A DNA stretch of 64,000 bases, taken from NCBI RefSeq assembly GCF_001824475.1, contig NZ_MHXN01000014.1, forward strand, positions 397,950-461,949. Direction: 5' to 3'. The position numbers were made by a program, and so were the translations under genes. The notes beneath the pieces are model-generated. The model saw only the letters and a list, made by a program, of their open reading frames with translations, did not search any database and was not told the origin of the DNA. Position 1 is the first letter of the stretch. Every line of letters begins with the position of its first letter. This document shows positions 60,498-64,000 of the stretch, in pieces. Source of the DNA: Phenylobacterium sp. RIFCSPHIGHO2_01_FULL_69_31. Its GTDB lineage: Bacteria > Pseudomonadota > Alphaproteobacteria > Caulobacterales > Caulobacteraceae.

Positions 60498-63227
60498 ATG
60501 ACTTCCAGACACAATCTCCTGATAACGAGCGCTCTCGCCCTCACGGCTGTCACCGGATCGGCCAACGCTCAGCCCGTCAATGTCATTGAGGAGCTGGTCG
60601 TCACCGCCGAAAAGCGGGAGCAGAGCCTCCAGGACGTGCCGGTGGCCATTTCGGCGTTCACCAGCAAGCAGCGCGACCTGGTGGGTGTGAACTCGGTCCA
60701 GGATCTCACCAACTTCACACCAGGCTTCACCTATCAGTCCGGCAACGACCGGGCCAGCATGCGCGGCATCGGCCGCCTGACCAACATCCACGCCGTCGAC
60801 GGCGCCGTTTCGATCTACATTGATGGGCTCTTTACAACCTCGGCGGTGCTGGCGGGCGGCCCCCCCTTGGACGTCGACCGGGTTGAAATCCTGCGCGGTC
60901 CGCAAGGCACGCTATACGGCCGGAACGCCATCGGCGGCACGGTCAACATCATCTCGATGCGCCCGACCAAGGACTTCTATGCAGAGGTTCGTGCCATCGC
61001 AGAGAATTACGGGGTCACCAACTTCCAGGCCGCCGTTTCCGGTCCCATCACGGACAATCTGAGGTTCCGCGTCTCAGGCTATAAGTTCGACCAGCGGAAG
61101 GGCTACTTCAAGAACTTGGCCGGCGGTCCGTCGGAAGGTAGCAAGCGGGACGAGTACCAAGCCCAATTCCAGCTTGAAGCAGACCTCGGCGAGAACGCCG
61201 AGTTGTGGGTCTCGTACAAGACGCTGGTGTGGCACAATCGGGGCGGCCCCGGCGCACGGGCGGACTATCGCAACGCCCCCTACGAGACCGGGCGCCTCGA
61301 TCCGAATTTCTCGATCGTCTACAACTCCGCCCATGGCTATTCACCGGAGACGGGGGTCAATGGGATTGTGCCGGGCAGCCTACGGCAGTTCGGCAACACG
61401 AATATCACGGTCAATCCGGCTTTGGCGGACTCACACGAGTTCAATACGAACAACGCTGAGCGCGTCCGGCTGCGCGACGTCAACTCGCTGACGACCAACT
61501 TCGTCTACCACCTGCCCAGCATCGACATCCGCTACGTGGGCGGCATCCAAGAGTACAAGTACGACCTGTACGGCGACACCGACGCCACAAACGTCCAGTC
61601 CTTCCAGATACCACTTGCTCCAGGATCGATCTGTGGAACCGTTGGCGCCCTGTTTGCGGCCGGACGCTCCGCGGTCAACTGCACTCCTTTGACCGTAAAT
61701 GCGGACAATACGTTCCACTATTTTGAATATCCAAAATGGTACAGCCACGAGATCAACATTTCGTCGACGGATGACGGCCCCCTCCAATGGATTGTGGGCG
61801 CGTACTACTACAACGAGAAATACAGTGGGACCGGCGCCACCGCCGACTTCTTCCTCAACGGCCCCTCCAGCCTCCGCACTCCGATCCTTGGCGCAGCGCC
61901 CAATCCGCAAGGCCTCTGGTCGCTGGGCGACTACGACCTGACGACCGAGAGCAAAGCCGTGTTCGGGCAGGTGGACTGGCAGGCGACGGAGACCCTGAAG
62001 GTGACCGCGGGCCTGCGCTACACCAAGGACGAGAAGTCCGGAACGGAGTTCCGGCGAATCGTCTGCAACTCGGACGCCTGCTATCCAGGCCTATATCCGG
62101 CCCTCGGTCTTGGCGCTTTCGGTCCCGGCACAGCGGCGAACTGGGGCAGCCTCCTAGGCAATCTCAACGCGCTGCCGGCAGTCGGCCAGGCGCTGGGGCT
62201 CGGCAACGCGCTCGCGCCCCTCGGCGGTCTCGGCAACGGCGCCATGGATCTGACCGACACGCTCGCCCCAAAGAGCACGGCCGGCCTGATCGAAGGGGTC
62301 ACCAGTCCTTCCGTCTGCACGGGGGGCGTGTGCCGCCAATACACGATCGGCGCCAACGGCATCGCCAGCCGCAAGCTTGGCGATACCTCGGACGCCTGGA
62401 CGGGGACCTTCGGACTCCAGTGGGAGCCCGACGACGATACGATGGCCTATGCTCGCTATAGCCGCGGCTACAAGGCGTTCGGGTTTTCGGCTGGAGGGTT
62501 CCTGGCCGATCCCAAGGCGGACGAAGAGACCGTCAACGCTTATGAGGTCGGCCTAAAGAAGAACGTGGGCTCCACGCTGCAGGTGAACGCTGCACTATTT
62601 TATCTGGATTACCGGAACCTGCAGGCGCCGGTCACCGTGCGGGTTGGTCCGACCAACGTCGGCCAGTTCGTGAACATCGCCAAGTCGCGGTCCAGCGGCC
62701 TGGAGTTCGGTACGATCTGGCAGCCGATCCGGCCAGTGCGTCTGACGATGGACTACGGTTACAACCCGACGAAGATCCGGAAGAGCGTAACGCTCGTGGA
62801 TACCAACGATAACATCAACACCGGCCCCGTCAGCGTGGTCGGAAACCGCCTGCCGCAGGCGCCGAAGCACAAGCTAGCGCTAAACGGGTCCTACACTTTC
62901 GAGATGGATCCCGGCGCGCTCACCCTGGGCGCGACCTATCTGTACCGATCCGAAGCCTACGCCAACGTGTTCACCAGAGAGTATAATAAGGCCCCATCTT
63001 GGGAACAGGTGGATCTCCGCGCCTACTGGGCGCCGACGGGCGGCAAGTACACCGTGATCGCCTATGTCAAGAACGTGTTTGACACCGAAGGCTACCAAGC
63101 TGCGCTTGAGGGCTCCAACCGCAACAACAGTCCCACCGTTCCGTCGGATCGCTTCGCCACGGGCGCCCAGAACCTGGAGCTCACCCCGCCTCGTCTCTAC
63201 GGCCTTGAGCTACAATACCGGTTTTAG
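60498..63227 (+). CDS. TonB-dependent outer-membrane receptor (909 residues)
   Basis: A signal segment (LLITSALALTAVTGSANAQ) is followed by IEELVVTAEKREQSLQDVPV, the TonB-box region of FecA/pollutant-type receptors. The plug has ASMRGIGRLTNIHAVDGAVS and VDRVEILRGPQGTLYGRNAI, then GGTVNIIS. The barrel ends with RLYGLELQYRF. GGGGAGG precedes ATG 60498. It follows the first receptor by 122 bases on the same strand and is probably in one operon with it. The two belong to different receptor subfamilies. No transporter or enzyme gene follows to show the ligand; IS fragments begin directly after it. Confidence 0.92.
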   Translation: MTSRHNLLITSALALTAVTGSANAQPVNVIEELVVTAEKREQSLQDVPVAISAFTSKQRDLVGVNSVQDLTNFTPGFTYQSGNDRASMRGIGRLTNIHAVDGAVSIYIDGLFTTSAVLAGGPPLDVDRVEILRGPQGTLYGRNAIGGTVNIISMRPTKDFYAEVRAIAENYGVTNFQAAVSGPITDNLRFRVSGYKFDQRKGYFKNLAGGPSEGSKRDEYQAQFQLEADLGENAELWVSYKTLVWHNRGGPGARADYRNAPYETGRLDPNFSIVYNSAHGYSPETGVNGIVPGSLRQFGNTNITVNPALADSHEFNTNNAERVRLRDVNSLTTNFVYHLPSIDIRYVGGIQEYKYDLYGDTDATNVQSFQIPLAPGSICGTVGALFAAGRSAVNCTPLTVNADNTFHYFEYPKWYSHEINISSTDDGPLQWIVGAYYYNEKYSGTGATADFFLNGPSSLRTPILGAAPNPQGLWSLGDYDLTTESKAVFGQVDWQATETLKVTAGLRYTKDEKSGTEFRRIVCNSDACYPGLYPALGLGAFGPGTAANWGSLLGNLNALPAVGQALGLGNALAPLGGLGNGAMDLTDTLAPKSTAGLIEGVTSPSVCTGGVCRQYTIGANGIASRKLGDTSDAWTGTFGLQWEPDDDTMAYARYSRGYKAFGFSAGGFLADPKADEETVNAYEVGLKKNVGSTLQVNAALFYLDYRNLQAPVTVRVGPTNVGQFVNIAKSRSSGLEFGTIWQPIRPVRLTMDYGYNPTKIRKSVTLVDTNDNINTGPVSVVGNRLPQAPKHKLALNGSYTFEMDPGALTLGATYLYRSEAYANVFTREYNKAPSWEQVDLRAYWAPTGGKYTVIAYVKNVFDTEGYQAALEGSNRNNSPTVPSDRFATGAQNLELTPPRLYGLELQYRF

Positions 63228-63275
63228 TACACGCTCATCTTACCACAGCGAATCTTGGGGCGCTCCGCCGCATGG

Positions 63276-63563
63276 CGGCGCGCCCTGGGTCGCAAGAGTT
63301 GGTGTGAACCCACGGCACGCCTGCGTCGGAGCCTCCAACGACGCCAGCTGCCGAAGGGGCCGGCTTGCCCAGGCTCCGAGGCAGGTCTGGCTCGCCGACC
63401 CCGCCTCATCCCCACCGGCGATGGGCTGGCTGCACCTGGCCGCAGTGCTCGACCTCTTCACCCGCAAGATCGTCGGCAGGTTCAGGCGGTCCACTCGGTA
63501 TGTGGAGATCGCCCTAGGGCTCCTGCATATGGCCATCGAGCGCCAACGGCCGGTGCCCGGCCT
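63276..63563 (+). mobile_element. IS3-family transposase (OrfB) remnant
   Basis: The reading QAPRQVWLAD, then GWLHLAAVLDLFTRKIVGRF and EIALGLLHMAIERQRPVPGL, matches the integrase core of IS3-type OrfB proteins. The usual IPTGDG between them is read only in a shifted frame (two compensating indels). The third catalytic part and both ends are missing. It fuses directly to the TPR-tail copy at 63564. Confidence 0.7.
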
Positions 63564-63730
63564 GACCCTGCTCGAGCTCGAAAAATGTCAGAATGTCAGC
63601 TTGAAATGGGCGCGCGCAGCGACTGGGAAGCCACCTTGCGCGCCGCGGCGCATAGGGCGGACCGGCTGGCGCCTCTGGCTATGGTGGCCCTTGCGACCGC
63701 CTCGCATGGCCGCTTCTTCCTGCGGCCTAG
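63564..63730 (+). repeat. Tail of a TPR gene, copy 2 of an inverted duplication
   Basis: It closely matches the reverse complement of 52491-52647. This copy keeps the reading frame across LEMGARSDWEATLRAAAHRA and on to ATASHGRFFLRP, where copy 1 has lost a base, but carries an extra AATGTCAG. It ends exactly at CCTAGG, where an IS481-like left end starts. Confidence 0.85.
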
Positions 63731-64000
63731 GTGTGTGGTCCCCGGTGTGTGGGGGACTCAGTTTGCTGAGTGCTCACACCGGGAGGAGCCATGGGCCAGG
63801 TACTCCACGGCAGCGCCACACCACTCACGCCATCCGAGCGGCAATACAGCGATCGAAGGCTCCGCTCAAAGAGCTAGCCGCCAGGTACGGCCTCAATCGG
63901 AAGACAGTGCGTCAGCACCATGCCGCCGGCGAGAAGGTGTTCGTCGACTTCGCCGGCGACACCATCGACGTGATCGATCCGGTGACGGGCCTCGCCCGGG
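63731..64000 (+). mobile_element. IS481-like left end and transposase start fused to IS21 IstA-type sequence
   Basis: The element starts TGTGTGGTCCCCGGTGTGTG next to CCTAGG, in line with the NCTAGN target of IS481. GGGAGGAG precedes ATG 63791, which begins MGQVLHGSAT; after a frameshift near 63822 the IS481 helix-turn-helix follows (HAIRAAIQRSKAPLKELAAR, YGLNRKTV). At about 63911 the text changes in the same frame to RQHHAAGEKVFVDFAGDTID, then VIDPVTGLAR, which is IstA sequence of the IS21 family. The frame is still open at the window edge. Confidence 0.75.

Overview
The window looks like chromosomal DNA of a high-GC alphaproteobacterium, most likely Caulobacterales (Phenylobacterium/Caulobacter-like). 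The clues are an lptC-lptA-lptB block near rpoN, hpf and ptsN, an hsp20-DUF1150 pair, an NDUFA9-like protein, a small secreted protein of the kind called CC_3452 in Caulobacter, and large TonB-dependent receptors. This placement is inferred from gene content; no database was searched.

The left two thirds (1-41820) is ordinary, densely packed housekeeping DNA. In order it holds the end of an ATP-dependent DNA ligase, gmhB, threonine ammonia-lyase, an FKBP lipoprotein, argE, a glycosyltransferase divergent from rfbC, queG with a GST, a cation efflux protein, and two divergent citrate synthase paralogues, one with a DNA-binding head. A 49-bp-arm inverted repeat follows, then gltD-gltB, uppP, an NDUFA9-like protein, tRNA-Leu(CAG), rnd-lptC-lptA-lptB, pepF, and three tiny overlapping genes. 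Next come a WYL regulator divergent from a GST, rpoN-exoD-like-hpf-ptsN, the hsp20-DUF1150 pair, a hybrid histidine kinase, a serine hydrolase overlapping an FG-GAP/UnbV protein, a class A beta-lactamase, an alpha/beta hydrolase overlapping an M28 peptidase, an AraC regulator and a cysteine-rich copper-binding protein.

At 41821-41865 lies the 3' part of a tRNA-Ala gene without its 5' half, followed at once by a tyrosine integrase. This is the left boundary of an integrated island that runs to the end of the window. The island is a mosaic: response-regulator fragments, an intact hybrid kinase, IS1182, IS21, IS3 and IS481 remnants, a broken MFS pump, a TetR gene with one in-frame amber codon and a frameshifted TPR gene. 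Its live part (about 49.3-63.2 kb) holds TetR and MarR regulators, a tandem TetR-like protein, a conserved unknown protein, a small secreted protein and two TonB-dependent receptors.

The most notable signal in the island is a 13-bp palindrome, TTGTA-N3-TACAA. It recurs upstream of or between the regulators and, in degenerate form, before the first TonB receptor, which suggests one shared regulon. The right end shows an inverted 157/167-bp duplication of the TPR-gene tail. One copy is interrupted at a CTAG site by an IS481-like element, whose reading frame then runs into IS21-type transposase sequence.
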